NCBI GenBank assembly: GCA_032209605.1
Contig: JASFXZ010000035.1
Span: 6,363,748 to 6,427,747, forward strand
Reading direction: 5' to 3'
Source: Mactromeris polynyma
Taxonomy: Eukaryota > Mollusca > Bivalvia > Venerida > Mactridae
DNA: 64,000 nucleotides
Part shown: positions 46,200-57,666 of the stretch, one piece after another
Layout: each line of letters opens with the position of its first letter
Position numbering within the stretch: the first letter of the stretch is position 1
Made by a program: the position numbers and the translations under genes
The notes under the pieces: model-generated
Database searches by the model: none
Told to the model about the DNA's origin: nothing
What the model saw: only the letters and a program-made list of their open reading frames with translations

Positions 46200-49100
46200 A
46201 AAGGTTCTTTTGGCGAAAAATGGCACGTGAAACCTTGGTTGTCGCGTGGCATGCTTCCTTTTTTAAGAAACATCCTCGGATGTATCAGGACGTTTCACAT
46301 TGTGAAAACATTTAAAACTTTAATTCTTTATAAGAAATAACTCTTCACTTGATATTATTTAGTCTGTAGAAATATAACGAAGTTAAAATACTAATATTAC
46401 ATCCAAATTAAACTGAAACATTCCTTACTTATAATATTTCTTAATATTCGTCTACGAGGAGAAACAAGAACTCGTCAGTCAACCAATACAATATACTTTT
46501 TCATAATGTTAGTTAATGGAAAATGATCATATCATTTATATCCTTCTTCATTGATGATTACTTTACAGACGTGTATGGTCGTCAATGTAATTCATGGCAA
46601 TAAGACGAGCTTATCATACAGCTATAAACACAAATTGAATAAGCGCGTTAAAAACTATTAAGTATATAATAACACATGTATAGTTGGGTGGGGCAAAATG
46701 CCCATACGATGTAAAAGGCCTACTCGTAAAAATTCTGACATCGTTAGATTTGCTGTGCGCGTGATATTCTTTTTGTGACGTCTTACGCAGATGTTAATAC
46801 CGCGAACAATTTTAATATCTTCAAAGATAAGTTTTTAATTCTCATTTTAGTCATTTTACACTATTTTGTGTTGACGCTGATTAGTTGGTATTTTAGTATT
46901 GCCTCGTACACCTTGTATTCTCGATTTTGCCATTCGTGCGTTTGTTTGACGGTATTTAGGCAGTGCTTACAGGATCGCGAAATTGTACTACATTTTACAA
47001 GAAGTTATATCTATATAATGTTTAGAGATTGTTGCACCTTATCAAAAATGCGCTTTGTCCCATACATGGCCCACCTTACGCTACTATATATAATCCAGGA
47101 CGAAGACATAAGCAGCCATATACTGACCTTGCTCTCAATAAATAAATTATATCAGAATACGAAATAAGATATGCGTAATGATGTACCAGCTTGTAGCTGA
47201 AACGGTAAGATCTTAGAAATGAAGGTTCCATGCTCTTTTATTCCAAAACTAACCTCTAAACCAAAGTAACATAACTGTTATAAACAGACATACACAAGAC
47301 CATAGCAGTTATCTCCCCTACATTAGGATAAAATACATACTATATGATACAGTGTCAACACCCTCAAGACTAGCACGGTTCTCATCCGAATGAGCTAACC
47401 ATGTGCCTGTTTAACCACACAACGCGGTGTTAGGCCAACTCGTCCCTAGCCAATTGGCTCAACTCATATTCTGTTTTATTAACTTGTCCAAATAATTGTC
47501 TGAATTTCCACAGAAAACAGTTTACACAGTTTACATTACATTAAAGGCTTATAGAAATGTTGGACATATTCAAAGTGTTGTGTTGTGATATAGCTTATTC
47601 TTTAATTGTTTAATATCATGAGTTTAACCACGCCTATTATTATATTGTAACTGTCTCTGATACTCGGGTACAATATACAGGTAACCCTAACCTAGTAGAG
47701 ACATATAGTATACCATGTCGTTTCGGTAATAAAATCAAACATTTGTACGACATTTTGGCGTATTTATAATTACATAAAATTATATCATGTTACGGTCACA
47801 AAAACAAGTAACTTTTATGAAAAAGTCCACGTACATCGTGGATTCGTATGGGGGCGCCCATGACACTTAACGATAGTGTGAACGTACTAAGAGTGTTCTA
47901 ATGTATTCGTAAAGTTACGACAAATTCTACGATGAACTTAGTTAAGTTCAGCTAATGTTCATGCAACACATTTTCGTAGCTACGTTAACGTAAGATAGGG
48001 TTTATGATAAGATACAGTCTTCGTCTTAAGATCGGCTATGAAACGGGGCCTTATGTTATGCAAAACTGCTTCCTTATGTCCCGGTAGTTAGTTTGCCAAG
48101 TATGCAACGGCGGTATGTCATTGGTTCCACAGCCATAGAAAAGTAATCCTTATCGGAGGGAAAACCAGAACTATGGTGGCTAACAACCTTCCTGTGGTAT
48201 TTGACCACGGGACTTTTCGGATCCACATGTCTTCTGAACAACTTAGTCGATTCACATCAACAGCACCGTTTCTGGGGTATGAGGACTAAGTTTGATTACC
48301 CACTTCTCCTAAGCACAAACTGAACAAAATTTCTAAAAATCGACTTGTTAATTCGTCAAAATATAAGAACAGAAAAAATGTGCAAATTTACTCCTATTGA
48401 ACAGACGGGCAACCTAAAATACACTTATTTATGTATTTATAAAAAGTGGTCAATAATTCAAAAACTATACATTTTTATAATTATTTTCCAAATGCTATTT
48501 GAATTGATTAATTAATTTTTAAAGTTAGTCATACCTGTCATATCAGAGTACCATTATCAATCATACCGACGGCCCTGGAGCGTTCTTCAATGGTCTTTGT
48601 TGGCATCTTTTCTGTTTTTCGTTTTGGACATACAACGTGGAGTGCATTGAAATGAAATTAACCGCTAACTATATAATTTATGTGATCCACGTGCCAAAAG
48701 TTGAAAATCGTACTCACTGTCACGCGTGGGCAACCATGAAGATAAATAGGTATTTTCTTTATAGAATTCGACAAAATACCATTTATAATACTAGAATGCC
48801 AAATTTCAACTTTGCATGTAAAACCGTTTTATTTAATTTGTATTTTATTACATGGACGTTTAGAAAATGTGTTCAGTGTACATGCATAAATAACTTTGTT
48901 TGTTTTCGTGGTGTTGCTAACATTGGAGTGCGAGTTGTTCATTCGTTTCATTTTAATGTGAGGCGACTAGTTTCAGTACTGAAAATGATAACCAATGGGT
49001 ATCAGCACCATGTCAATCCACGTTGTCTCTTCTCTTGAATCTCATTTACGATATTTGTTAATTACTACCCGCGTAGTTATACTCTATCCCTACGGCAGGG

Positions 49101-49490
49101 TCATTTGGGGGTATTTTATGTCATAGCTTTGTTCTGGATTTGTTTATACATGTATTACATAATTCTATAAAAGTTTCGATAATATCGCGGGAGAACTGAT
49201 GTATATAGGTAACTTTTAATAGTATGTAATTCAGTTTTGTCAATAAACATTGTACATATTACCGACTGCAATAGTTATAACTTAAAACATGTATATCACC
49301 ACTCAAATTGAGTTATAAGAGACTATACAATAATCTTCAAAGATAATTAAAACATGAATAATGGCATACAATGGCATATATCATACACAATTAATATTGC
49401 ACCTACAAACTACACATGTAACCGAGGATCAACAGGTAGATGCACACTCGGACAGACAAATATAAATGCAATATGAGCGTAATATATATA
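46200..49490. other. AT-rich DNA, two long but unrecognised open frames
   Basis: Plus-strand frames 46775-47167 (130 codons, hydrophobic, Phe/Tyr/Cys-rich) and 48637-49038 (133 codons) are the longest here. Neither shows a domain, repeat, splice context or clear codon bias, and AT-rich DNA produces such frames by chance. At 47370-47415 the minus strand has GGTTAGCTCATTCGGATGAG, an A-box-like relic of a tRNA-derived element. No other repeats were recognised. Confidence 0.4.
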
Positions 49491-49870
49491 CTGAACAAAA
49501 AAAGAAACTTCCGATTTGTACACATAGTGTTTGTTGTGTTAAAGAACTCATTGTGTTAAGAAAGTAGATAGGTAAAATTAGCCTTGGTGTGTGTTATCAG
49601 AATTCATGAATTTTAGGAATTATGTTTGCACTGTTAATCGTCCACAACGTGAAACTCGATTGCACGTGCATGAATTGTTCAACATGTCCCGTGTGGTATT
49701 CGGTCAATTTGTTTTACTTGTCTTACTGATATTGTTGTTAAGTGAACGAAAACGCTTCAATTAAAAAAAAAACGTCTTAACCCACATGCTAACGTCAACG
49801 AACTTCGTCAAGCGTCTTGACTTGTCCAGTGATATTTTCCATCCATTAATCCCCCTCCCCCTTCCTTCAC

Positions 49871-49955
49871 TGTAGGCACGAAGACGCTAAATTAGTATCC
49901 ATAAACTCAGGTCACTTGAGTTTATGGATACTGATTTAGCGTCTTCGTGCCTACA
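49871..49955. other. 39-bp near-perfect hairpin
   Basis: 49871-49909 (TGTAGGCACGAAGACGCTAA and onward to AACTCA) is the inverted complement of 49917-49955, with a single T-G opposition (49893 against 49933). In RNA the entire 39-bp stem would pair, closed by a 7-nt loop GGTCACT. No target duplication is evident and no second copy was noticed in the window. It may be a very young foldback element or an inverted duplication capable of forming a double-stranded RNA. Confidence 0.95.
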
Positions 49956-49959
49956 CCAA

Positions 49960-51277
49960 ACTCCGCCCACCTCATTAAACTTTCGTAGCTACGATGGCTA
50001 TGTTACTTTCATGGCTACTAAAGAAGGTCGACCCACATTCCGGTCCGACTCGGCCCACTTTTGAAGTGCAATTCGGCATATTAAAGAATGTGATAGAAGT
50101 CGTCTTTTTACTATAGTTTTAATTTTAAAAAAAGGAATGCTAATATAGTATGTACACATATAGTATACTAAAATAGTGAATGCTCGCCCATATGGGATAT
50201 CCCGGTGGCGAGGGTAAATAAACTCAACTCCACGTCTTTTTAATAGCAATGAAAAGGCGAAGATATTCACACCGAAGGTGGTTGAGTCGTTAATTGGGGG
50301 TCATACCTGTTGAATTGAAACCCTTATAAACCTCAATGAACTTTGATGTACTATATGAATGAAAAAGATACAGTAAATTAATAATGTAATTAAAAGAGAA
50401 GGTGCAACATACAATTACGTTGAGTAAAAAGCACCGTACCTGTGGCACTGGTAAGTCATAATTTAATGTATAGAATAATTTTTTTTGCATTGATATACGA
50501 TGTAATATTCATTTTCTTTTATAAACATCCTTCAAAACATTGTAACAATAAAGATTACGAGTTCAATGTTTTACATACAAGTGTAGACCAACGTGCAACT
50601 TTAACTTTGTATGACAGACATAGCAGAAAGAATAAATATTATTATAAATACAAAATGTATATAAATGAATGTCTTGTTGATGTTATTTTTCGTTTAAATT
50701 ATGTTCAAATTTATTTATAAGTATCAATACAAAGATCATTGCAAATATCGGGAATGATATAAAATGAGTACACAATTCAGTGGTAATCCAATTCAGTATA
50801 GCTCAAATTAGCTATTTCTTTCGTTTATGTGTCAGTATTTATACATGTGTTGTGTTCAGTATCATTAATTATCATTCATTAAGATAAATGATTAATGTTA
50901 CATGTATTTTATTTCATTTGTTGTCTAATTGTTTGTTCGTCATTTGTTATCAATGCATTATCTGTATTCATTATTTATGTATTGTGCTTTATCTGGGATT
51001 TATGTATTGTTTGTAATTTATACCAATATTATGAAATAAATATTTAAAAAAATCATATGGTCTACTTTATTATAACAGATACCAATATACATTTCACGGG
51101 GAAATTTCCACTTTACCGCGAATCTTCAATGCACTGAGAATATTCAGTAATGTTTTCAACTTACATTTAACTTAAATATTAACGATCAATGTATTAATAT
51201 AAAGATAAATAAAAAACATACACATGTCACCTCTGTACCACTGTACGTATGTCCGTGAATGTGATGACTTGGGTCAC
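49960..51277. other. mixed DNA with a possible short minus-strand exon
   Basis: CpG-moderate up to about 50280, AT-rich afterwards. On the minus strand a 45-nt segment (about 50353-50309; SKFIEVYKGFNSTG) lies between TTTTTCATTCATATAG and CAACAG|GTATGAC. It is too short to rely on. A 92-codon plus frame at 50442-50720 is AT-driven. No transposon was recognised. Confidence 0.35.
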
Positions 51278-51413
51278 TTCTTCTTCTTCCAAGTAATATG
51301 CAGGGCTCTCTCTGGAGCATTGTCGCATATGAAATTATGTACAAGGTCGTTGTGAAGTGCACAGTGAAAGGATAAAAGACAAAATCAGATTAATAGCAAA
51401 AAAAAGACGTTGT

Positions 51414-51886
51414 GCATTACAAGATCTGGTGGCAGCCTACCAGCCCATCATTGAAGGCTTCTAAAGTTGGGGCTGTAGCGACAATCTCTTGCAGCTGGTT
51501 CCACAGACGAAGACCTGAGCTGGAAATAATGAGCGGTGATACTTGTCTGTCCTGCAGAAAGGCAGCATGTATTGCGTGGTGTGGCTGGGTGTCAACCTGG
51601 ATGTCAATCACTCAATGAGGCCATGGGTAATCCTGTATATCATCACCAGCCTGCTGTCTGACCGTCTCTGCTGTAGTGGGTCCCAGTCAAGATAAAATAT
51701 CATTTGGCTGGTGCTGCTGTTGGTTTTGTAGTCACCCATGGCGAACCTGGCTGCTCAGCACTCGACCGCTTCCAGTTGTTTGATGTTCTTACTGGTGTGA
51801 GGGTCCCAGGTAGAGGAGGCATACTCAATGATGGGCCTCACCAGGCTAGTATAGCACTGGGCTTTGGTATCCCTGGGGCACCTGGC
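51414..51886 (-). pseudogene. LINE reverse transcriptase, C-terminal fragment
   Basis: Continues directly from NNSLSF with LARCPRDTKAQCYTSLVRPI, IEYASSTWDPHTSKNIKQLE, RFAMGDYKTNSSTSQMIFYL, DWDPLQQRRSDSRLVMIYRI and finally SSGLRLWNQLQEIVATAPTL ahead of the TAA at 51414-51416. This C-terminal pattern is typical of CR1/Jockey-group elements in marine invertebrates. Frame changes and stops (for example in LEAVEC-stop and GLIE-stop) show that it is dead. Confidence 0.88.
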
Positions 51887-51897
51887 TAGAAACTGAG

Positions 51898-52659
51898 AAC
51901 TCTCCTTTAGCATCGGGCGCTTATTCCGATACCTTCATGTTCACCCTCTGCTTTATAACTCCCGCGCAGCTGATATTTTCAGGCGGGTCGACATGCGTTC
52001 ACAGCCATTTAGCTTACAACAACTCGCTAATGACATTAGTAATGTCCCAAATGTAGGACAGTAAACATGTGTAATAAAGCTTATGCGAGTGTGCATTGAA
52101 TAGACAGATTTCAGTTTCATAGAAATGCCGCTGTGACTATGGAAATTGCTAGAAAAACTAAATAAATGAGTAAGTGACTATCGTTTTGTCAGCATCCCAA
52201 AATATTCCGATGCCTGTAAATGTGTAGTGAGTTAAGGTCATTTAAACAACCGAACGTGCGGAATCTGCGTATATTTAAAATGCGTCATACCGTTACTTGG
52301 CATTTTGTTACTCAGATTCGCCACGCTATATTTAATACGTATCAGTACAATCTTCGATGAATGATCGAAACACTGTCTTCTGTAAATGCTACACTTTTAA
52401 TGACATGAAATAAAACCGATTAGCTAGATAGTAAAAATTTCCTTCAACGCGAAAGGCTATGTACACTGCGTACACATTTGGTTTAACACTGGAAAATACA
52501 CATCTATTTTAAACTCAGTAGTCATGTGATCGTGCCGACCAATGGCATTTAGTATCAGGAACGAACGGTGATTTCGTAAGGTCAAATATCAAAATACACT
52601 GGGTAATACAGCAGCGTCTGAATGTAACGGTAGTGGAATCAAAGCGCTGTGTGGGAGCG
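51898..52659. mobile_element. 762-bp insertion in the LINE, family of unknown type (copy 1)
   Basis: Flanked by an 11-bp target duplication with one difference, TAGAAACTGAG (51887-51897) and TAGAAGCTGAG (52660-52670). Deleting it restores the LINE protein sequence (SLSFLARCP). The ends share a weak inverted similarity (GCGCTTATTCCGATACC at the left, GCGCTTTGATTCCACTACC read inward from the right). A 10-11 bp duplication would fit a Mutator-like non-autonomous element, but this is uncertain. A second, inverted copy covers 63548-64000 and continues beyond the window. Confidence 0.82.
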
Positions 52660-52670
52660 TAGAAGCTGAG

Positions 52671-52993
52671 GGAATTGTTGGCCTTCTTGGTTTTGTCATC
52701 CACATATGCGTTCCAGGATAGGTTTTCTGAAAGGGTGACTCCGAGGTACTTGCCTGATCTTACTGTGGCTAAGTCATGGCCATGGATGGTGTAGTTATAC
52801 TGATGGGGTTGCGCTTCTTGGTGAATCTGACAACTTCACACTTGGAGGGGTTGAATGACATCTGCAAACACTTCCAATAGCTTTTCTGTTGGGCTAGCTC
52901 TGAAGTGATGCGGTATAATGTCAGCTTTAAATCATATAAGAGGTCCCGGGTGCAATTGCAGTGCTGGTACGATAGCCAATGAGGTTTATCCAA
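52671..52993 (-). pseudogene. LINE reverse transcriptase, central fragment
   Basis: Reads MSFNPSKCEVVRFTKKRNPI, a region conserved after the FADD box in CR1/Jockey RTs, then YTIHGHDLATVRSGKYLGVT and LSENLSWNAYVDDKTKKANN. A one-base loss near 52803 shifts frame between the two. The catalytic FADD box is decayed or absent upstream, where the sequence reads LLYDLKLTLYRITSELAQQ with an apparent internal deletion. The fragment ends at NNSLSF, where the insertion starts. Confidence 0.85.
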
Positions 52994-53249
52994 GGCGTGG
53001 TTATTGCTAATTGAAAACTAAACTAATCCCTGGTGGGATATGTTGGTTTTCTTGTGTCACATACAGTCATCCAATCCCTTTTTCTAACTTAAATACTGTT
53101 AAAATTGCATATAATCTAAATTGCATTTAAACAATATTCATATCAGCATTTGTGCATACTAGGAAACCAAAGTAAAATAACAATTACTTCTTGAAATGTC
53201 TACCTTTCTTAATTGCTAGCGGTTACAATGGAGACATTTACTGTTCAAT

Positions 53250-53340
53250 TTGTTAGCTCAGTAGTTAGAGCGCTCCGTGCCATCTTGATTGTTGGCTTGA
53301 GAGGTCCCAGGTGCAAATCCTGGACAAGTCTGGTAAATTC
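53250..53340 (+). mobile_element. tRNA-headed SINE fragment, plus strand
   Basis: TTAGCTCAGTAGTTAGAGCG is a strong A box. GAGAGGTCCCAGGTGCAAAT CCTGG holds the B-box position. The spacing suits a tRNA-derived head, as in bivalve SINEs with a GAGAGGTCCCGGGTTC motif. The anticodon arm does not fold convincingly, so it is not called as a tRNA gene. Confidence 0.55.
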
Positions 53341-53683
53341 GCCATGTAAATAATGTGTATGTAAAGTGCCTCTGACAGTAAATAATGATACTTTAATTAA
53401 TTGTCATGTTTCATTAGAACTACAATTTGATAATCTTAAGAAATATACAGTGTTGCTCATATTTTGACATCTTTTATGTCTGTGAAGTTTTTACTTGTAT
53501 GAAACTAGGGGAACCATTGAATATAGCAAACTGGGTGAGTTCTACAGTTGCCAAGTATATAAATATCATATTGTTTTATGTCATAACTGTCACTCAAGGT
53601 GCAGACAAGGGTGATGGTATTTCTCCAAAGGTTGACAATATTACTTTCCAACAAAAAGCTTCATATTTTTTTATAATTCTAGG

Positions 53684-54050
53684 CCTGTAACTGGTCCTAT
53701 AGACCCCTTGAGGTTGGACACAGTAAATATTGTTAAAACCATCATGTATAAACCTGTAACTGGTCATATAGACCCCTTGAGGTTGGACACTGTAAATAAT
53801 GTTAAAACTACCCTGTATAAACCCGTAAATGGTCATATAGACCCCTTGAGGTTGGACACAGTAAATAATGTTAGTTAACAATACCATGTATAAACCCGTA
53901 ACTGGTCATTTAGACCCCTTGAGGTTGGACAAAGTAAATAATATTAACACTACCATGTATAAACCCGTAACTGGTCATATAGGCCCTTGAGGTTGGACAC
54001 TGTATATAATGTTAAAACTACCCTGTATAAACCCGTAAATGGTCATATAG
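53684..54050. repeat. 70-bp satellite, first array
   Basis: Five units of 69-71 bp with CTGGTCATATAGACCCCTTG and GGTTGGACACAGTAAATAAT. Related units recur at 55776-55862 and 57038-57567. Open frames across it are repeat products. Confidence 0.95.
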
Positions 54051-54403
54051 ACAAGATAACAAGGATATCGGTGGAACCGATGGATGCTCCCCGAAGTATG
54101 GTTATAACTTCGAACAAGACTCTAATTGGAAAATCTCACTTTGTTGATGGTTACAATCTGAATGTTATATGCAGCACTGGAAATGTCCTGGATAGGTATA
54201 CAAAAATGTACAATGAAATTGAGATAGTGAACAATTTAATTACATGCTGGGCTAGGATAATCCTGCTAACTGAAAACAAACCTGAAAAAAGGAATCTTGC
54301 TACAGATATAAGAAGCCTTTATTCACAATTCAAGTGCCCATGTCAATGCAATGCGTACCTTTACAACAAAGACTGTAGATTGATACAAATCCATATCAGC
54401 TGA
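54048..54403 (+). CDS. unrecognised 118-codon open frame
   Basis: From the right edge of the 70-bp satellite the frame is open for about 118 codons to TGA at 54401-54403. It reads KITRISVEPMDAPRSMVITS, then GNVLDRYTKMYNEIEIVNNL, RSLYSQFKCPCQCNAYLYNK and DC. The composition is balanced, with a Cys cluster near the end, and less AT-driven than neighbouring frames. A possible AATAAA lies near 54643. It could be a terminal exon or a transposon fragment. The upstream frame continues into satellite without an ATG, so the start is unknown. No family is recognised. Confidence 0.3.
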
Positions 54404-54695
54404 TGATCAAATAAGTATGGTGTTGACAGATGTACCAGTGTGTGAATGTCCTTTTTGTTCAATAGTTTTTATCATAATTTAAAACAACAAAACCAAAGCT
54501 TATTGTTTGGGGTCTGACATAAGGTGATCTTGAAAGGTGCCATAAAAACAAGAAAATATATTTGAAATCAAATATATACATGTATATATTATAAACATTA
54601 CGTAGACAAACATTTACCTACATCAAAAAACTTACTTGAAAAAAATAAAGAATATAATTTTGATTATCTTGCATAGCTGATAATATTTAATCTAT

Positions 54696-55768
54696 ATGTT
54701 GCATAATCAAAGGGCCATAACTATATGAAAAACAGACCCATCATAACTCCTGATAATATGCGCTTCTCCTCTTTGTAATACAGCTTCCCATAAAGTTTTG
54801 TTGAATTCCTGTCAAAAGTTTCTGTGAATTAGTCCGAACAAGAATGGTACCATATATGTACTATGTTGCATAATCAAAGGGCCATAACTCTGTGAAAAAT
54901 AGTCTGACCAATACCGTGTGATAATATGAGCATCTCTTCTTAATACTGAAGCTTCCCATTAAGTTTTGTTGAATTCCAGTCAGTGGTTTCTGAGAACTAG
55001 TCTGGACAAGAATGATACCATATATACTAAATGTGGCATAATAGAAGGGCCATAACTCGGTGAAAAATAGTCCAACCAAAACAGTGTGATTAAATGCGCA
55101 TCTTCTCTTGGTAATGAAGCTTCCAATGAAGTTTTGCATCTTCTCTTGGTAATGAAGCTTCCAATGAAGTTTTGTTGAATTCCAGTCAGTGGTTTCTAAG
55201 AATTAGTCCAGACAAGAATGATACCATATATACTATATGTGGCATAATCAAAGGGCCATAACTCCGTGGAAAAATAGTCCAACCAATACCGTGTGATAAT
55301 ATGCGCATCTCCTCTTGGTAATGAAGCTTCCCATGAAGTTTTGTTGAATTCCAGTCAGTAGTTTCTGAGAAGTAGTCCGGACAAGAATGGTACAATATGT
55401 ACTATGTTTCATAATCAAAGGGCCATAACTCCATGGAAAAATATTCCAACCAAAACCAAGTGATAATATTCGCATTTCCTCTGGGTAGTGAAGCTTCCCA
55501 CGAAGTTTCGTTGAATTCCAGTCATTGGATTCTGAGAATTAGTCCGGACAAGAATTGTACCATATGTAGTATATGTGGCATAATCAAAGGGCTATAACTC
55601 CGTGAAAAATAGTTGAACCAAAACCGTGTGATAGTATGCGCATCTTCTCTTGGTAGTGAAGCATCCCATGAAATTTTGTTGAATTCCAGCAAGTAGTTTC
55701 TGAGAAGTAGTCCGGACAAGAATGGTACCATATATACTATATGTGGCATAATCAAAGGGCCATAACTG
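54696..55768. repeat. 168-bp tandem repeat (GGGCCATAACTC family)
   Basis: About 6.5 units, with the GGGCCATAACT landmark at about 54711, 54879, 55048, 55253, 55420, 55589 (GGGCTATAACT) and 55757. Spacings are 167-169 bp except for one of 205, caused by a 36-bp internal duplication at about 55096-55170 (GCATCTTCTCTTGGTAATGA and onward). The minus-strand frames of 64-92 codons follow the repeat and are not genes. Confidence 0.95.
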
Positions 55769-55775
55769 TAAATAA

Positions 55776-55862
55776 TGATAAAACAACCATGATTAGACCT
55801 TTTACTGGTTGTATAGACCCCTTGAGGTTAGACACAGTAAATACTGTTAAAACTACCATGTA
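55776..55862. repeat. 70-bp satellite, isolated unit
   Basis: One and a quarter units of the 53684-54050 family (TAGACCCCTTGAGGTTAGAC) joined directly to the end of the 168-bp array at a GTAAATAATG word. Confidence 0.85.
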
Positions 55863-55988
55863 TTAAAGAGAGAGAATACGTAGCTACAGGAAAAGCCACA
55901 TACATAAGACAATGCCTCCCCACGCAGACCTCCATGAAAACAACAATCCACAAAACACAAGGCACTTAAGCAGGTTAAAGGGTACATA

Positions 55989-56463
55989 CGAGGTGTGTCC
56001 AAAAAGTTCGATAACAAAAAGATAAATACATGTATATCTCTTTAACCACAAGCCATTTATGATACGTTATTCAAAAAACTGGGCAGTTACATGAAACAGT
56101 AACAAAATAATGCAAGATTCACAATGGCCACTGTAGGATATGCGGCGCACGTCGCAACGTCACATTGACGTTAACGTCACAATTTCACTTATAACTTTTC
56201 ATCATAGATGCCTCCGTGTTAATTGTTAAGAGAAATTTAGGGACCCAGAGAGCACACCCATTGTTCATTCCAAGTCCGGATTTTAGTATGTTAAGCACTG
56301 TCCCGTGACTAAGTCCAAGGCGTTCACTAATATTGCGGACACACACCCGATAGTCTTCCATAACGATTTTCTCAACCAACGCAATGACTTTGACGTTAAT
56401 TTTCTTCGGCCTACCCTTATCATCTTTCTTTGATAAACGCTGGATTGAAAAATGTTTTGCCAC
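55989..56463 (-). mobile_element. mariner fragment with one end
   Basis: CGAGGTGTGTCCAAAAAGTT follows TA (55987-55988), a mariner-type terminus distinct from that of the 19470 element. The transposase N-terminal domain (56185-56463) reads towards it. The catalytic domain is deleted and no matching left-hand terminus was found to the right of the gene. A 14-bp palindrome TGACGTTAACGTCA lies at about 56164-56177. Confidence 0.75.
56185..56463 (-). pseudogene. mariner transposase N-terminal (DNA-binding) fragment
   Basis: 92 codons from ATG 56463: GRPKKINVKVIALVEKIV links to a helix-turn-helix with CVRNISERLGLSHGTVLNIL, then ALWVPKFLLT, equivalent to the CARWVPRLLT motif of mariners. The frame ends at TEASMMKSYK. 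All three catalytic Asp residues are missing, so it could at most bind DNA. No intact relative is seen in the window. Confidence 0.8.
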
Positions 56464-56861
56464 TTATATACAAGCGATCAGGAAACTGACGAATATAATG
56501 TGCCACTCTGTAATGTTTTCATCGTGTCTGTGGGTGTTTTATCCAATGAAACGTACACTTTAATGATAGTTCCCTATCCCATCCTTCAACGCCGTTTTTA
56601 AGTCAAAATCAAAAACAGGTGAAGTGTAAAATTTGTGCGACTACAGCACATTTTGCAACTGATGCAGTTAAAATTGCAGGAAATGAGTCTGTACATTAAT
56701 GACTTATATTTTAAAATCATAACTTCGGTGCTCCTTTTCGCGCCATAAAAATCGTGTTACTCTAGCTGTTCAGAAAACAGCACTTACTTAAATATCTGGA
56801 CTGCGCCGGTCGGTCATACATATAGGTATGAAAATGTGTATATTTTGTTTATTTCATAATG

Positions 56862-57019
56862 TTTTTTTATTAAATTGTGCCAATTCATAATGCTCCAACT
56901 ACTATGTAATCAATCACTCCGCTGTTATGTGTTACAATCTGTGAATGTAGAGCGTGATTATGTCTGTAACCTAAATAATATTCTTTTTTCTTTTTTTTTA
57001 TTAAATTGTGCCAATTCAT
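56862..57019. repeat. 104-bp patch flanked by 27-bp direct repeats
   Basis: 56862-56888 and 56993-57019 are the same 27 bp (TTTTTTTATTAAATTGTGCC AATTCAT). Between them, 56887-56985 is identical over 99 bp to 57568-57666, the sequence just beyond the next satellite array. This looks like a copied patch. Confidence 0.92.
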
Positions 57020-57037
57020 GGGTATTAAGTCAATAAA

Positions 57038-57567
57038 GATTGGTTGCACAGAGCCCTTGGGGTTGGACACAGTGAATAATGGTCAAACCACCATGTATAT
57101 GCATGTAGTTGGTCATACAGACCCCTTGGGGTTGGACACAATGAATAATGTTAAAACCACCATGTATATGCATGTAATTGGTCATACAGACCACTTGGGG
57201 TTGGACACAATGAATAATGTTAAAACCACTATGTATATGCATGCATGTAATTGGTCATACAGACCCCTTGGGGTTGGACACAGCGAATAATGTTAAAACC
57301 ACCATGTATCTGCACGTAAATGGTCATACAGACCCTTTGGGGTTGGACACAGCGAATAATTGTCAATTCACTATGTATATGCATGTAACTGGTCGTACAG
57401 ACCCTTTTGAGGTTGGACACAGTAAATAATACCCAAACCACAGTCTATATATGTCTGTATCTGATCGCACCGATCCATTGAGGTAGGACTCAGTATATAT
57501 AATGGTCAAACCATTATGCATATGCCTGTAACTGGTTGTAAAGACCTCTTGAGGTTGGACACAGTAA
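57038..57567. repeat. 70-bp satellite, second array
   Basis: About 7.5 units of 66-74 bp with GGTCATACAGACCCCTTGGG and GTTGGACACAGTGAATAATG. It differs from the first array by TTGGGG in place of TTGAGG in most units. The last two units drift back to TTGAGG, like the 53684 array. Confidence 0.94.
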
Positions 57568-57666
57568 ATAATGCTCCAACTACTATGTAATCAATCACTC
57601 CGCTGTTATGTGTTACAATCTGTGAATGTAGAGCGTGATTATGTCTGTAACCTAAATAATATTCTT

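Larger units (their letters stand above)
51278..52993 (-). mobile_element. CR1/Jockey-type LINE, 5'-truncated and split
   Basis: Minus strand. The reverse transcriptase tail is in two pieces (52993-52671 and 51886-51414), interrupted by a 762-bp insertion. The 3' UTR runs from the stop at 51414-51416 to a GAAGAA repeat at about 51278-51291, with TTGTACATAATTTCATATGC and CCTGCATATTACTTGG typical of the ends of these LINEs. The upstream part of the RT and the endonuclease are missing. Confidence 0.85.

Noticed and set aside
46775..49038. Plus-strand frames of 130 and 133 codons
   Set aside because: AT-rich, no domain, no splice context, composition as expected for chance frames.
49495..49700. 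ACTGAACAAAAAAAGAAACTTCCG, like the end of a Tc1-type element
   Set aside because: Only one end is suggestive; no partner end, target pair or transposase was found.
52769..52993. LINE fragment as an expressed gene
   Set aside because: Frameshifts, a large insertion and the missing catalytic region show that it is a relic.
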